DNA of 9,562 nucleotides from Thiomicrorhabdus sp. (GCA_015488565.1 WFNQ01000001.1:1-9562); one strand, 5' to 3'. Shown: positions 1-7,589, counted from the stretch's first letter. Numbers and translations: made by a program. The notes: a model not told the origin generated them from the letters alone.

Positions 1-267
1 AAAATTTGTGTCTCTTATGAGCAAAAGGGAAAAACCTTATTGCTTCCTCCTTCCAGTGCCGATGAGTATGAAACCTGTGTACCAAATTATGTGACCATGC
101 CTGGCTGGCAAACATCTACGGTAGGCGTTGCCTCTTGGGAGGATTTGCCTCAAGCAGCAAAGGATTACATTCGTTTTCTTGAGAAAGAGGTGGGTGTGTT
201 GGTTTCTATTTTATCAACAGGGCCAGACCGTTCGGAAACCTTAGTGATTAATGACCCATTTGCGTAG
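1..267 (+). CDS. purA: Adenylosuccinate synthetase, C-terminal part (partial)
   Basis: This is the last 88 residues of adenylosuccinate synthetase, the cytosolic enzyme that joins IMP and aspartate with GTP to give adenylosuccinate, the first committed step to AMP. The frame is open from base 1 (K-I-C-V-S-Y...) and ends at TAG 265-267. The beginning of the gene lies outside the window. Recognisable family signatures are 'VTMPGWQTSTVGV', 'DLPQAAKDYI', and near the end 'ISTGPDR.ET'-like 'LSTGPDRSETL'. The Ser and Gly of that last motif belong to the guanine-nucleotide pocket in characterised PurA. The final 'NDPF' matches the usual family end, so the C-terminus is intact. A strong terminator follows 23 bases after the stop, so purA is the last gene of its transcript. 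Confidence 0.96.
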   Translation, partial: KICVSYEQKGKTLLLPPSSADEYETCVPNYVTMPGWQTSTVGVASWEDLPQAAKDYIRFLEKEVGVLVSILSTGPDRSETLVINDPFA

Positions 268-290
268 TCACTATTAATGATGTTTTAATA

Positions 291-324
291 AAAAAGCCGA
301 ATCAAAAATGATTCGGCTTTTTTT
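291..324. terminator. Bidirectional rho-independent terminator between convergent genes
   Basis: A perfect 14-bp inverted repeat (AAAAAGCCGAATCA at 291-304 and its complement at 309-322) encloses a four-base AAAA loop. The plus-strand side continues into a T run to 324, and the complementary A run at the left gives the minus strand a T run as well. It lies between the purA stop and the end of the minus-strand gene at 371, so it can stop transcription from both sides. Confidence 0.93.
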
Positions 325-356
325 ATGCTCATTTTAAAGTCATGGTGGTGAGCTAA

Positions 357-373
357 GGGGGGAAGAAAATTTA
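357..373 (+). repeat. G-tract motif G6-AAGAAAATTT (single copy)
   Basis: Six G followed by AAGAAAATTTA overlaps the TAA stop (371-373) of the minus-strand gene. The same G-run plus AGAAA(A)TTT sequence recurs at 7001-7018 and 8398-8415, and in inverted form at 6961-6976. Here it has no opposing C tract nearby. Function unknown; it is listed because it belongs to a recurring family in this window. Confidence 0.5.
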
Positions 374-1096
374 TAGGTTCGCGTTGTACTCTAGTTTAGA
401 GTGTTCATAACGTTTTACCATATCATCAATCTGTGCCTGATCGTATTCACGTAATCCGCTTAACACCATGGTTTTAAATCCTGATCCAATTTGTTTTCCT
501 GCTTCAAGTATGGTGAATTCAATTCGAACTTGTCCACGTTTTCCTTGTACCTCTAATTGACTCTCTTTAAACTGAAGTGTAGGCTGAGAGGCGTTTAATT
601 GCTCAAATTCAAAAGCCATGCTTTCATAGATAACCATGGGGCGGCTGGGATTAATCATCACATTATGTTGCTTCATTAGCGGCACAAGAATGTGTGGAAA
701 GCAGTGCCCAGAGAATGCAACATAGGCACGGGAGAAGGCTTCAATGAGTGTGGCGTTATGACTGATTTTTCCTTGGCGTGAGGCATCTAAGCAAGACTTA
801 TCATTTTCATCGAGCACGCTAAAGGTGTTTTCATTGGTATCAGGAATCGTGACCGCAATATTTTTACCAATCATTCCCGTGTAATGAAACGACATTTTTT
901 GAGACAGCCCTTGGTAGGCTAGAATCAACGAAAATAACAGGTCACCCGGCACACAAAAACGTTTGGATTCGGGGTCGTGTAAGGGGTTGAAGTCATCAGA
1001 GATGCCTTTTGCAAAGGCACTGCCTTGTTCCGGTGTAATATGAATAATTTGACCGTTGTCGGTTTTATCGGTGGTATGAAAAGGAGCTAAATACAT
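371..1096 (-). CDS. DUF3581 family protein
   Basis: A 241-residue soluble protein with no signal peptide or membrane segment. The N-terminal third carries 'FAKGISDDFNPLHDPESKRFCVPGDLLFSLILA' (about residues 28-60), which I recognise as the hallmark of the DUF3581 family in gammaproteobacteria. The 'DFNPLHD.......VPGDLL' pattern resembles the active-site helix region of MaoC/hotdog-fold hydratases. A hotdog-like thioester-binding role is therefore possible, but this is inference; no function is established that I know of. The length fits the family. The start ATG (1094-1096) is preceded on the minus strand by a modest GAGA ribosome-binding site. The gene is monocistronic, convergent with purA and divergent from the mrp operon. 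Confidence 0.8.
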   Translation of the reverse strand: MYLAPFHTTDKTDNGQIIHITPEQGSAFAKGISDDFNPLHDPESKRFCVPGDLLFSLILAYQGLSQKMSFHYTGMIGKNIAVTIPDTNENTFSVLDENDKSCLDASRQGKISHNATLIEAFSRAYVAFSGHCFPHILVPLMKQHNVMINPSRPMVIYESMAFEFEQLNASQPTLQFKESQLEVQGKRGQVRIEFTILEAGKQIGSGFKTMVLSGLREYDQAQIDDMVKRYEHSKLEYNANL

Positions 1097-1114
1097 GGTT
1101 TCTCTATTGTTATT

Positions 1115-1143
1115 AATATAATGAAGAGACCGATTTCGTGCAA
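1115..1143 (-). promoter_or_regulatory. Candidate sigma-70 promoter of the DUF3581 gene
   Basis: On the minus strand, TTGCAC (1138-1143) and TATATT (1115-1120) are separated by exactly 17 bases. The -10 matches five of six consensus bases and the -35 three. It would give a 5' leader of only about 11 bases before ATG 1096. Pattern-based only. Confidence 0.4.
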
Positions 1144-1150
1144 AGGTCTC
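1126..1150. promoter_or_regulatory. Inverted repeat GAGACC-N13-GGTCTC, possible operator
   Basis: GAGACC (1126-1131) and GGTCTC (1145-1150) are perfect 6-base inverted arms 13 bases apart, so their centres are 19 bases apart, close to two helical turns. They overlap the spacer and flank the -35 of the candidate DUF3581 promoter. A dimeric repressor site is possible, but no regulator is known from this window. Confidence 0.25.
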
Positions 1151-1280
1151 AATAAAAAAGAAATCATACTGAAAAAACGGCCAATAATCATCTTTTTGCG
1201 TAATTCAGAGGTAGCCTCATAAAAAAAACTAATGATTTCTATAGAATAATTGACTCTTTGTACCATTATGTTAAGCTTCG

Positions 1281-1309
1281 TTTCCCGAATTTTAGTGCTT
1301 TTTTATGAT
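1281..1309 (+). promoter_or_regulatory. Weak candidate promoter for the mrp operon
   Basis: TATGAT (1304-1309) matches five of six -10 bases. The hexamer 17 bases upstream, TTTCCC (1281-1286), is a poor -35. A better -35-like TTGACT at 1250-1255 has no suitable -10 partner. The operon must start somewhere in 1097-1352, but the sequence does not settle where. Confidence 0.2.
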
Positions 1310-1352
1310 GATGCACTGGCTTAAATCCTTTTCATTTACAACAGGCTAACGC

Positions 1353-4232
1353 ATGACCTCAATGACCTTTTTAAGTTTTAACTTGCCAATTGTTGCTTTA
1401 CTGCCTTTTTTTGGGGCGATATTTGCGGCATGGGCGTCTAAAATAAATCGTTTAGCGTCCGCATGGGTTGCGGCGTTGGTCACCATTTTAGCGTTGGCTT
1501 TTTTAGCCCCCTCCATGGCGTTGGTGTTTGCAGGTGAAACCTTAATTCAAAGTTGGACATGGATTCCAGCGATTGGCTTGGAATTTGCCTTTCGTTTAGA
1601 CGGTTTAGCGCTGTTATTTGCACTGCTTATCTTAGTCATTGGGTTACTGGTCATTCTTTACGCCCGTTACTACCTGTCTAAAAAAGATTCCATGGGACGG
1701 TTTTTTGCCTATCTATTGATGTTTATGGGCTCAATGCTCGGAATCGTACTCTCCGAAAACCTAATTCAGATGGTGGTGTTTTGGGAGTTGACCTCGTTAA
1801 CCTCATTCTTACTCATTAGTTATTGGCAACACCGCCAAGATGCACGGGCAGGTGCTCGTATGGCTTTGGTCATTACAGGTGGCGGTGGTTTAGCTCTGTT
1901 GGCAGGGGTGTTATTGCTTGGGTATGTCGTTGGCAGTTACAACCTAACAGACGTACTGGCCGCAGGCGATTTAATTCGTGGACATGATTTATATCTTCCT
2001 ATTCTAGTGTTGATTTTATTGGGTGTTTTTACCAAATCGGCACAGTTTCCATTTCACTTTTGGTTACCACACGCGATGGCCGCTCCTACGCCCGTTTCCG
2101 CGTATTTGCACTCCGCCACCATGGTAAAAGCGGGCATATTTCTATTAGCACGTTTTTTCCCAGTCTTATCCGGTACGCCAGAGTGGACATGGTTAGTAGG
2201 GGGAGCAGGCTTAATTACTTTTTTACTGGGTGCTTATTTTGCGTTATTTCAAAATGATATTAAAGGGTTGTTGGCGTATTCGACTATCAGTCATTTAGGG
2301 TTGATTACGCTACTGTTTGGGTTTGGTACACAACTGGCAGCGGTGGCCGCCATTTTCCATATTATTAACCACGCGACCTTTAAAGCCTCTTTGTTTATGG
2401 TGGCGGGTATCATTGATCACGAAACGGGTACGCGAGATATGCGGCGTATTAATGGCCTGTTCAAATACATGCCACACACCGCCATATTGGCGATGATTGC
2501 GGCGGCGGCGATGGCGGGGGTTCCGTTATTAAACGGATTCTTAAGCAAAGAGATGTTCTTTGATCAAGCCTTAACCGCTTCCAATGCTTCGGTCTGGGCA
2601 TGGGCGATTCCGATTTTAGTCGTTCTGGCGGCGGTTTTTTCGGTGGCGTATTCTTTACGATTTATTCACGATGTGTTCTTTAATGGTGAACCCATTGATT
2701 TGCCTAAAACACCGCATGAGCCGCCACGTTTTATGAAGATTCCCGTCGATTTACTGGTGATTATCTGTTTAGCGGTTGGGATGATTCCAATGTTTACCGT
2801 AGCGCCTATTTTAGCCGTGGCGGTTGCAGGAACCTTACAAACCACACCACCAGAATACAGCTTGGCGATTTGGCACGGCTTTAACTTACCGTTGTTGATG
2901 AGTTTTGTGGCATTGCTCTTAGGGGTTTTGGTTTATGTCATGCGTAAACGTTTGTTTGCATGGCATGAATCGGGTGTGGCACATTGGGATGCGCGTATTA
3001 TTTTTAATGCGGTGATGGGTGCATTAGGTTCATTTGCAAACAAGGTAACGCGTTCGTTTGATAAAGGCTCGTTGCAAAATGCATCTGTCTGGGTCATTGC
3101 AACGGCATTGCTGGCAGGCTTTATTGGCTTTACCAGTGTGTCAGCACCTTTGTTTGGTGATCGAGTCTTAATGCCGGTGGACGGCGTGAGTATGTTGGCG
3201 ATTGCCATTTTAATGGTCGCGAGTGTATTGACTGTGGCATGGCATAGAAAACGTTTAATTTCGTTGGTGATGTTGGGTGTGGTCGGGTTAATTATCTCAT
3301 TAATGTTTGTGAAGTTCTCCGCACCCGATTTAGCGTTAACACAACTTTCTGTTGAAATAGTGACGGTCATTTTATTACTACTGGCACTCTATTTTTTGCC
3401 ACAAACCACGCCTAAAGAGACCTGCGACTTGCGAGTCAGTCGAGACATTGTCATCGCCTTATTGTCAGGGGTAGGGGTAACACTGTTGACCATGGCCGTG
3501 TTGACGCGTGATTTTTCACCTATTTCAGAGTACTTCTTATTAAATTCCGTCCCCGGTGGTGGTGGAACCAATGTTGTTAACGTGATTTTGGTGGACTTTA
3601 GGGGTACCGATACCTTAGGCGAAATTGCCGTATTAGCCTTAGCGGGCTTGGGAATCTTCGCGATGTTGCAAGGCATGAAACTGCACGCACCAGAACGCGA
3701 TACAGGCGGACGTTTATGGAACGCTGATTTGCATCCAGAAATCATGCAAACCTTAACCCGTCTGTTATTGCCATTAATGATTATGATCGCCATCTATATT
3801 TTCTTACGCGGGCATAACTTACCTGGCGGTGGGTTTATTGCAGGGCTTATTGCCGCAGTCGCTTTGATTGTGCAATACCTCTCTAATGGTATCGCTTGGA
3901 CCAATGATCGTCTTAAATTTGATATGCATTGGGTCATCGGTTTTGGTTTACTGATTGCAACCGGTACAGGCTTAGTGGCAATGGGCTTAGGGTATCCCTT
4001 TATGACCACCGCCTTTACCTACTTAAATTGGCCGGTTGTTGGTAAGTTTGAAGTGGCCAGTGCCATCGCATTTGATTTAGGCGTGTTCTTAGTCGTCGTG
4101 GGAGCAACCGTAATGAGCTTGGTCGAACTGGGGAAACTCAGTAATGAATCGCACCAAGCGCCAACCCAATCTAAGCCACAACCCAAGCCGCAACCCAAAT
4201 CACAACGTAAACTAGAACAGGAGGCAAACTAA
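1353..4232 (+). CDS. mrpA: Mrp Na+/H+ antiporter subunit A fused to subunit B
   Basis: The largest subunit of the Mrp/Mnh/Pha multisubunit cation/proton antiporter of the inner membrane, 959 residues and almost entirely transmembrane. The N-terminal ~500 residues are a NuoL-like proton channel module: 'VFWELTS' with E145, 'FTKSAQFPFHFWLPHAM' with K228 and H235, 'NDIKGLLAYSTISH' with K304, 'INHATFKASLFM' with H340 and K344, and 'FLSKEMF' with K399. Residues about 632-685 ('VKFSAPDLALTQLSVEIVT', D659, E668) match the MbhD/DUF4040 region, and about 740-775 ('VNVILVDFRGTDTLGE') the MbhE-like region. Residues about 795-930 are a complete MnhB domain ('FLRGHNLPGGGFIAG'), giving the A+B fusion seen in group 2 operons. 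A charged, low-complexity KPQPKPQPK tail ends the protein. The start at 1353 has ACAGG seven bases upstream; M4 is an alternative start. The stop overlaps mrpC by one base. Confidence 0.96.
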   Translation: MTSMTFLSFNLPIVALLPFFGAIFAAWASKINRLASAWVAALVTILALAFLAPSMALVFAGETLIQSWTWIPAIGLEFAFRLDGLALLFALLILVIGLLVILYARYYLSKKDSMGRFFAYLLMFMGSMLGIVLSENLIQMVVFWELTSLTSFLLISYWQHRQDARAGARMALVITGGGGLALLAGVLLLGYVVGSYNLTDVLAAGDLIRGHDLYLPILVLILLGVFTKSAQFPFHFWLPHAMAAPTPVSAYLHSATMVKAGIFLLARFFPVLSGTPEWTWLVGGAGLITFLLGAYFALFQNDIKGLLAYSTISHLGLITLLFGFGTQLAAVAAIFHIINHATFKASLFMVAGIIDHETGTRDMRRINGLFKYMPHTAILAMIAAAAMAGVPLLNGFLSKEMFFDQALTASNASVWAWAIPILVVLAAVFSVAYSLRFIHDVFFNGEPIDLPKTPHEPPRFMKIPVDLLVIICLAVGMIPMFTVAPILAVAVAGTLQTTPPEYSLAIWHGFNLPLLMSFVALLLGVLVYVMRKRLFAWHESGVAHWDARIIFNAVMGALGSFANKVTRSFDKGSLQNASVWVIATALLAGFIGFTSVSAPLFGDRVLMPVDGVSMLAIAILMVASVLTVAWHRKRLISLVMLGVVGLIISLMFVKFSAPDLALTQLSVEIVTVILLLLALYFLPQTTPKETCDLRVSRDIVIALLSGVGVTLLTMAVLTRDFSPISEYFLLNSVPGGGGTNVVNVILVDFRGTDTLGEIAVLALAGLGIFAMLQGMKLHAPERDTGGRLWNADLHPEIMQTLTRLLLPLMIMIAIYIFLRGHNLPGGGFIAGLIAAVALIVQYLSNGIAWTNDRLKFDMHWVIGFGLLIATGTGLVAMGLGYPFMTTAFTYLNWPVVGKFEVASAIAFDLGVFLVVVGATVMSLVELGKLSNESHQAPTQSKPQPKPQPKSQRKLEQEAN

Positions 4233-4597
4233 TGGAGTGGCTTATTTCACTGGCAATTGGCGTGCTAACCGCAAGCGGTGTGTACTTAACCTTACGCGCT
4301 CGCACCTTTCCCGTGGTGCTGGGATTAACCTTATTAGCGTATGCCGTTAATATCTTTTTATTTGCCATGGGACGTTTAACCGTGGGTTTGCCTGCCGTCA
4401 TAGACAAAACAGCCGAAGCCGCACAATACAGCGATCCACTGCCACAAGCACTGGTGTTAACCGCTATTGTTATCGCTTTTGGAATGACCGCATTTTTAAT
4501 CGTCCTTGCACTCAAAGCGCGTGGCGAATTGGGTAACGATCATGTAGATGGTTTGGATGAAGCGCCTCATAATAACGCAAGTAAGGAGGCCAAATAG
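4232..4597 (+). CDS. mrpC: Mrp Na+/H+ antiporter subunit C
   Basis: A 121-residue NuoK-like membrane subunit with three predicted helices. The conserved pattern 'GLTLLAYAVNIFLF' lies at 31-44 and the signature 'DPLPQALVLTAIVI' at 68-81, including T77 in the stretch that is invariant across MrpC proteins. The C-terminal tail after residue 97 is hydrophilic and presumably cytoplasmic. MrpC sits beside MrpA and MrpD in the complex and is needed for its assembly and activity. ATG 4232 shares its A with the mrpA stop (TAATG), and a strong AGGAGG at 4219-4224 lies seven bases upstream, so translational coupling with independent reinitiation is likely. Confidence 0.95.
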   Translation: MEWLISLAIGVLTASGVYLTLRARTFPVVLGLTLLAYAVNIFLFAMGRLTVGLPAVIDKTAEAAQYSDPLPQALVLTAIVIAFGMTAFLIVLALKARGELGNDHVDGLDEAPHNNASKEAK

Positions 4598-6136
4598 ATG
4601 AGTAATTTAGTGGCTTGGCCTGTTTTCTTACCCCTTATTACGGGCTTTATATTAATTTTGGCGCACATGGGCGGTATTCGCCTGCAACGTACTGTTAGTT
4701 TTTTAGCCGTGATTGGCTTGGTACTATTAAGTGGTGCTATGATTTCAGCCACGTCCACCGATCAATACCAAGTGTATTTACTGGGTAACTGGACAGCGCC
4801 GTTTGGTATTGTATTAGTTCTCGATCGTTTATCCGCCTTAATGGTCTTAATTACCTCTATATTGGCGGTTGGTGCGCTATGGTACGCCATGACCACCGAT
4901 ACCGATAAAAAAGGGGCGCATTTTCATATTCTGTTTCAAATGCAACTGTTTGGATTAAACGGTGCTTTTTTAACCGGCGATGTATTTAATTTATTCGTCT
5001 TTTTCGAAGTTTTATTATTAGCTTCTTACGGCCTACTATTACACGGCAATGGCCGTTTACGCACCAAAGCAGGTTTGCACTATGTGGTGATTAACCTTAT
5101 CGGCTCCACATTGTTCTTATTTGCAGTAGGTGCACTTTACGGCGTATTGGGTACACTTAATATTGCCGACATGGCCGCCAAAGTTGCCGTGGCGCCACAA
5201 GAAGACTTAGGCGTTATTGCGGCGGCAGGGCTGTTATTGCTGGTCGTCTTTGGCGTAAAAGCCGCCATGTTCCCGCTGTATTTGTGGATGCCAAGTGCCT
5301 ACGCCAATACATCCGCCGCCGTTGCCGCCTTGTTTGCCATTATGACCAAGGTAGGGATTTACTCTATTATCCGAATTCATGGCACTATTTTTGGTACAGA
5401 AGCAGGCGAATTAGCCTATTACTACGCCCCATGGGTATTAGGGCTGGGCTTAATTACCTTGCTGTTAGCCGCACTGGGCGTAATGGCTTCACGAGGATTA
5501 CGTGAGCAAGTCGCTTATTTAGTCTTAGCGTCGGTGGCGACCCTACTTATCGGGGTTGGGCTAATGAGTCCGATGGCGTTAAGTGCAACGTTATATTATC
5601 TCATTCACTCCACCTTAATTGCCGGTGCGATGTTCTTATTGGCCGATGTAATTTTGAGAGGGCGTGGAAGCTACGAAGACCGTTTTGAAAGTAGCCCCGC
5701 CATGCCCAATGCCATATTAATTGGCTCGATCTTTATGATTTCCGCCATCGCGATGACAGGAATGCCCCCGTTATCAGGCTTCTTTGGTAAAGTATTGATA
5801 TTAAGTGCCGCACTAGACGATGCTTGGTTTGCCGTTATTACCACCGTGGTACTGGTGGCTGGATTGATTACCATCCTGTCCATGGCGCGAACAGGCTCAT
5901 TGATTTTTTATAAAATCCTACCTGAAGAGTCAGTTCCTGCGTCCGAGCGTGGCGAACCACTGAACCGTATGGCCTTTATTGCCGTGATTGGCTTACTGTT
6001 AGCCAGCCCCATTTTAGTCGTGTTTGCACAACCCATTACCGCGTTTACCGAAGCAACGGCCAATCAAGCTTTTAACAGTGCCGCTTACATTAACGCCGTA
6101 CTGTCTACCCCGGCCGTTACCGAAGTGAATAAATAA
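4598..6136 (+). CDS. mrpD: Mrp Na+/H+ antiporter subunit D
   Basis: A 512-residue NuoM/NuoN-like proton-translocating membrane subunit of normal length. Key charged residues inside helices are all present: E137 in 'FVFFEVLLLASYGLL', K221 in 'FGVKAAMFPLYLWMPSAYA', K251 in 'IMTKVGIYSIIR', H337 in 'YLIHSTLIAGAMF', and K398 in 'SGFFGKVLI'. The 'WMPSAYANTSAAVAALFA' loop distinguishes MrpD from true complex I subunits. The start codon directly follows the mrpC stop (TAG 4595-4597), with a full AAGGAGG at 4583-4589 eight bases upstream. With MrpA it forms the ion-conducting core of the antiporter. Confidence 0.96.
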   Translation: MSNLVAWPVFLPLITGFILILAHMGGIRLQRTVSFLAVIGLVLLSGAMISATSTDQYQVYLLGNWTAPFGIVLVLDRLSALMVLITSILAVGALWYAMTTDTDKKGAHFHILFQMQLFGLNGAFLTGDVFNLFVFFEVLLLASYGLLLHGNGRLRTKAGLHYVVINLIGSTLFLFAVGALYGVLGTLNIADMAAKVAVAPQEDLGVIAAAGLLLLVVFGVKAAMFPLYLWMPSAYANTSAAVAALFAIMTKVGIYSIIRIHGTIFGTEAGELAYYYAPWVLGLGLITLLLAALGVMASRGLREQVAYLVLASVATLLIGVGLMSPMALSATLYYLIHSTLIAGAMFLLADVILRGRGSYEDRFESSPAMPNAILIGSIFMISAIAMTGMPPLSGFFGKVLILSAALDDAWFAVITTVVLVAGLITILSMARTGSLIFYKILPEESVPASERGEPLNRMAFIAVIGLLLASPILVVFAQPITAFTEATANQAFNSAAYINAVLSTPAVTEVNK

Positions 6137-6636
6137 TGAAAATCTTAAAGAAAATATTTCCTCATCCCATCCTTACCTTAGTATTGTGGGGTGTTTGGCT
6201 ATTACTCAATAATACCGTAGGGGCAGGGCATATTGTTCTAGGCCTCATTTTAGCCATTTTCATCCCATGGCTTACCTCCGGTTTTTGGCCAGAAAAAGTA
6301 CGCATTCAATCACCGCTCACCCTGTTAAAATTCTTAGGCGTGGTATTGTGGGATATCTTGGTCGCCAATATGGCCGTGGCCAAACTGATTTTAGGACGTA
6401 ATAAAGACCTAAAGCCAGGGTTCTTTTATATTGATTTAGACATCGAAACCCCATTGGGCATTAGCCTATTGGCCAACACCATTTCACTTACGCCAGGAAC
6501 CGTTTCATGTGATTTAACCGCAGACCGAAAACGCTTACTGGTTCATGCACTGCACATTGAAGACATTCCCGCCACCATTAAAGAAATTAAAACGCGTTAT
6601 GAAGCGCCCCTAAAAAAGGTATTTACAGCATGTTAG
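6136..6636 (+). CDS. mrpE: Mrp Na+/H+ antiporter subunit E
   Basis: A 166-residue subunit with membrane segments in the first ~90 residues and a soluble C-terminal half. The family signature 'SLTPGTVSCDLTADRKRLLVHAL' (117-139) is clear; the usual residue after TPGTVS is often Val, here Cys125. MrpE lacks a complex I homologue and contributes to complex assembly and normal antiport activity. The start shares one base with the mrpD stop (TAATG), preceded by a weak GAAGTGA, so translation probably depends on coupling to mrpD. The stop lies inside the beginning of mrpF. Confidence 0.94.
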   Translation: MKILKKIFPHPILTLVLWGVWLLLNNTVGAGHIVLGLILAIFIPWLTSGFWPEKVRIQSPLTLLKFLGVVLWDILVANMAVAKLILGRNKDLKPGFFYIDLDIETPLGISLLANTISLTPGTVSCDLTADRKRLLVHALHIEDIPATIKEIKTRYEAPLKKVFTAC

Positions 6637-6899
6637 AAACCGCTTTATTAATAGGATTTGGACTCGTAAGTGTCGCGTTACTGCTCAGCTTTTTACGCCT
6701 AATAAAAGGCCCCGATCTGCCCGATCGTATTCTCGCACTCGACACACTTTACATTAACTCTATCGCGCTGCTGGTACTGCTCGGGCTGTATTTTCAAAGC
6801 GCCTTGTATTTCGAAGCCGCACTCTTAATTGCCGTTATGGGGTTTGTAGGCACCATCGGATTAAGCAAATACCTGTTACGTGGCGATATTATGGAATAA
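6630..6899 (+). CDS. mrpF: Mrp Na+/H+ antiporter subunit F
   Basis: A small 89-residue membrane subunit with three predicted helices. The conserved 'RLIKGPDLPDRILALDTL' (23-40) contains D32 and D38; the first Asp corresponds to a residue conserved throughout MrpF. It overlaps mrpE by seven bases, and AAAGG at 6615-6619 serves as ribosome-binding site. In most mrp operons mrpG starts within a few bases of the mrpF stop; here a 134-base spacer with repeats intervenes. Confidence 0.94.
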   Translation: MLETALLIGFGLVSVALLLSFLRLIKGPDLPDRILALDTLYINSIALLVLLGLYFQSALYFEAALLIAVMGFVGTIGLSKYLLRGDIME

Positions 6900-6907
6900 C
6901 CACCATT

Positions 6908-6932
6908 ACGACAACCGTCGTTATGACAATCG
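6908..6932 (+). repeat. Short hairpin and imperfect direct repeat after mrpF
   Basis: ACGAC (6908-6912) and GTCGT (6917-6921) form a small stem with an AACC loop. The 12-mers TTACGACAACCG (6906-6917) and TTATGACAATCG (6921-6932) are direct repeats differing at two positions, with a period of 15. No T run follows, so it is not a classical terminator. It may be a processing or mRNA-stability structure, or a trace of past insertion. Confidence 0.3.
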
Positions 6933-6960
6933 CCATAATAGTCTAAAAATTACAGAGTAA

Positions 6961-7018
6961 AATTCTTCCCCCCCCCTCTCTATATATAAATAACAAAGGA
7001 GGGGGGGGGGAGAAATTT
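6961..7018 (+). repeat. C9/G10 tract inverted repeat upstream of mrpG
   Basis: Nine C (6968-6976) preceded by AATTCTT are mirrored by ten G (7001-7010) followed by AGAAATTT. The loop between the tracts is about 24 bases and AT-rich (TATATATAAATAAC). The arms can form a very stable hairpin in the mRNA. It ends about 15 bases before the mrpG start, next to the AGGA ribosome-binding site at 7023-7026. Homopolymer runs of this length are prone to slippage, and the same tract type recurs downstream. Confidence 0.75.
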
Positions 7019-7033
7019 AAAAAGGAAAAAACA

Positions 7034-7351
7034 ATGTTTGAATGGATCTTATCAGCGCTGATTATTATTGGCGCATTTTTTACCCTCGTCGGGTCAATCG
7101 GGTTATACAAACTTCCCGATTTCTTCATGCGACTGCACGGCCCCACCAAAGCCACCACGCTAGGCGTAGGCGCACTGCTAATTGCCTCCGCACTCTACTT
7201 TAGTTTTAAAACCGACGACATTAGTTTGCATGAAGTCTTAATCACCGTATTCCTCTTCATAACCGCCCCCGTAAGCGCCCATCTAATGGCCAAAGCCGCC
7301 ATTCACATCAAAACCAAACAAGTAGACCGCACTCAAAACCCAATGAAATAA
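7034..7351 (+). CDS. mrpG: Mrp Na+/H+ antiporter subunit G
   Basis: A 105-residue membrane subunit with three predicted helices and the signatures 'GLYKLPDFFMRLHGPTKATTLG' (23-44) and 'FLFITAPVSAHLMAKAA' (73-89), both typical of MrpG/MnhG. It completes the set A(B)-C-D-E-F-G, so all parts needed for a functional antiporter are present and intact. ATG 7034 has AGGA (7023-7026) seven bases upstream. Because of the preceding spacer and G/C-tract hairpin, its translation cannot be coupled to mrpF by overlap as in the rest of the operon. Its expression may be set separately, which is inference. Confidence 0.94.
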   Translation: MFEWILSALIIIGAFFTLVGSIGLYKLPDFFMRLHGPTKATTLGVGALLIASALYFSFKTDDISLHEVLITVFLFITAPVSAHLMAKAAIHIKTKQVDRTQNPMK

Positions 7352-7371
7352 TGTTTTTTGTGGGGTGAGTT

Positions 7372-7427
7372 GATAGGGGGGACAACTATCCTGAGACAGA
7401 GGGCTAATCTCGCCATATCTACCCCCC
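7372..7427. repeat. G6/C6 tract inverted repeat after mrpG
   Basis: Six G (7376-7381) and six C (7422-7427) face each other across a 40-base loop. A competing small stem is GATAG (7372-7376) with CTATC (7386-7390). No uridine run follows, so I do not call it an intrinsic terminator, although no other terminator for the mrp operon is visible. The C tract adjoins the left inverted repeat of the HEPN-like cassette; the mirrored position on the right also carries a G tract (8398-8404). Confidence 0.45.
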
Positions 7428-7436
7428 TTCGTAATG

Positions 7437-7486
7437 ACATTCATCTGATTGTATTAAATTAAAGTTGACACTGACTCCACTTATTA
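7437..7486 (+). repeat. Left inverted repeat of the cassette
   Basis: It starts ACATTCATCTGATTGTATT and ends CACTTATTA. Compared with the reverse complement of 8342-8386 it has two substitutions (TTGACA versus TCGACA, ACTCC versus ACCCC) and one extra 5-base unit, an ATTAA duplication near 7454-7462. It contains GACACTGACTCCAC (7467-7480). Confidence 0.85.
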
Positions 7487-7523
7487 AAAGCAAGTGATGA
7501 CCGAAGAGCATTTGGATAAATAT

Positions 7524-7546
7524 AAAAAAAGGGTGCTTAAGCACCC
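7524..7546 (-). terminator. Rho-independent terminator of the HEPN-like gene
   Basis: The perfect 16-base palindrome GGGTGCTTAAGCACCC (7531-7546) is followed on the minus strand by seven T (the A run 7524-7530 on the plus strand). It lies about 45 bases after the stop of the minus-strand gene and inside the cassette, so the gene carries its own terminator. Confidence 0.85.
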
Positions 7547-7589
7547 TATATCTGGATTCAATACAACGGTTCTATTTGATGTCTTATTA

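Noticed and set aside
2933..3370. Minus-strand open frames inside mrpA (also 3389-3793 and 3794-4009)
   Set aside because: They lie antisense to a strongly conserved protein, have no ribosome-binding sites, and give compositionally odd translations typical of antisense shadows.
1353..6136. Complex I (Nuo) or Mbh hydrogenase operon
   Set aside because: The NuoL/M/K-like modules are accompanied by MnhB, MrpE, MrpF and MrpG signatures in the standard Mrp order, and no hydrogenase or quinone-module subunits are present.
6968..7010. Coding phase-variable tract
   Set aside because: The C9 and G10 runs lie between mrpF and mrpG, outside any reading frame, so slippage would not switch a protein on or off directly.
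6943..7158. Minus-strand small protein across the mrpF-mrpG spacer
   Set aside because: It is antisense to mrpG, and its poly-Gly/Pro stretch simply translates the homopolymer tracts; no other support.
7372..7427. Intrinsic terminator of the mrp operon
   Set aside because: The stems are long-looped and no T run follows on the plus strand. The T-run terminator at 7524-7546 serves the minus strand.
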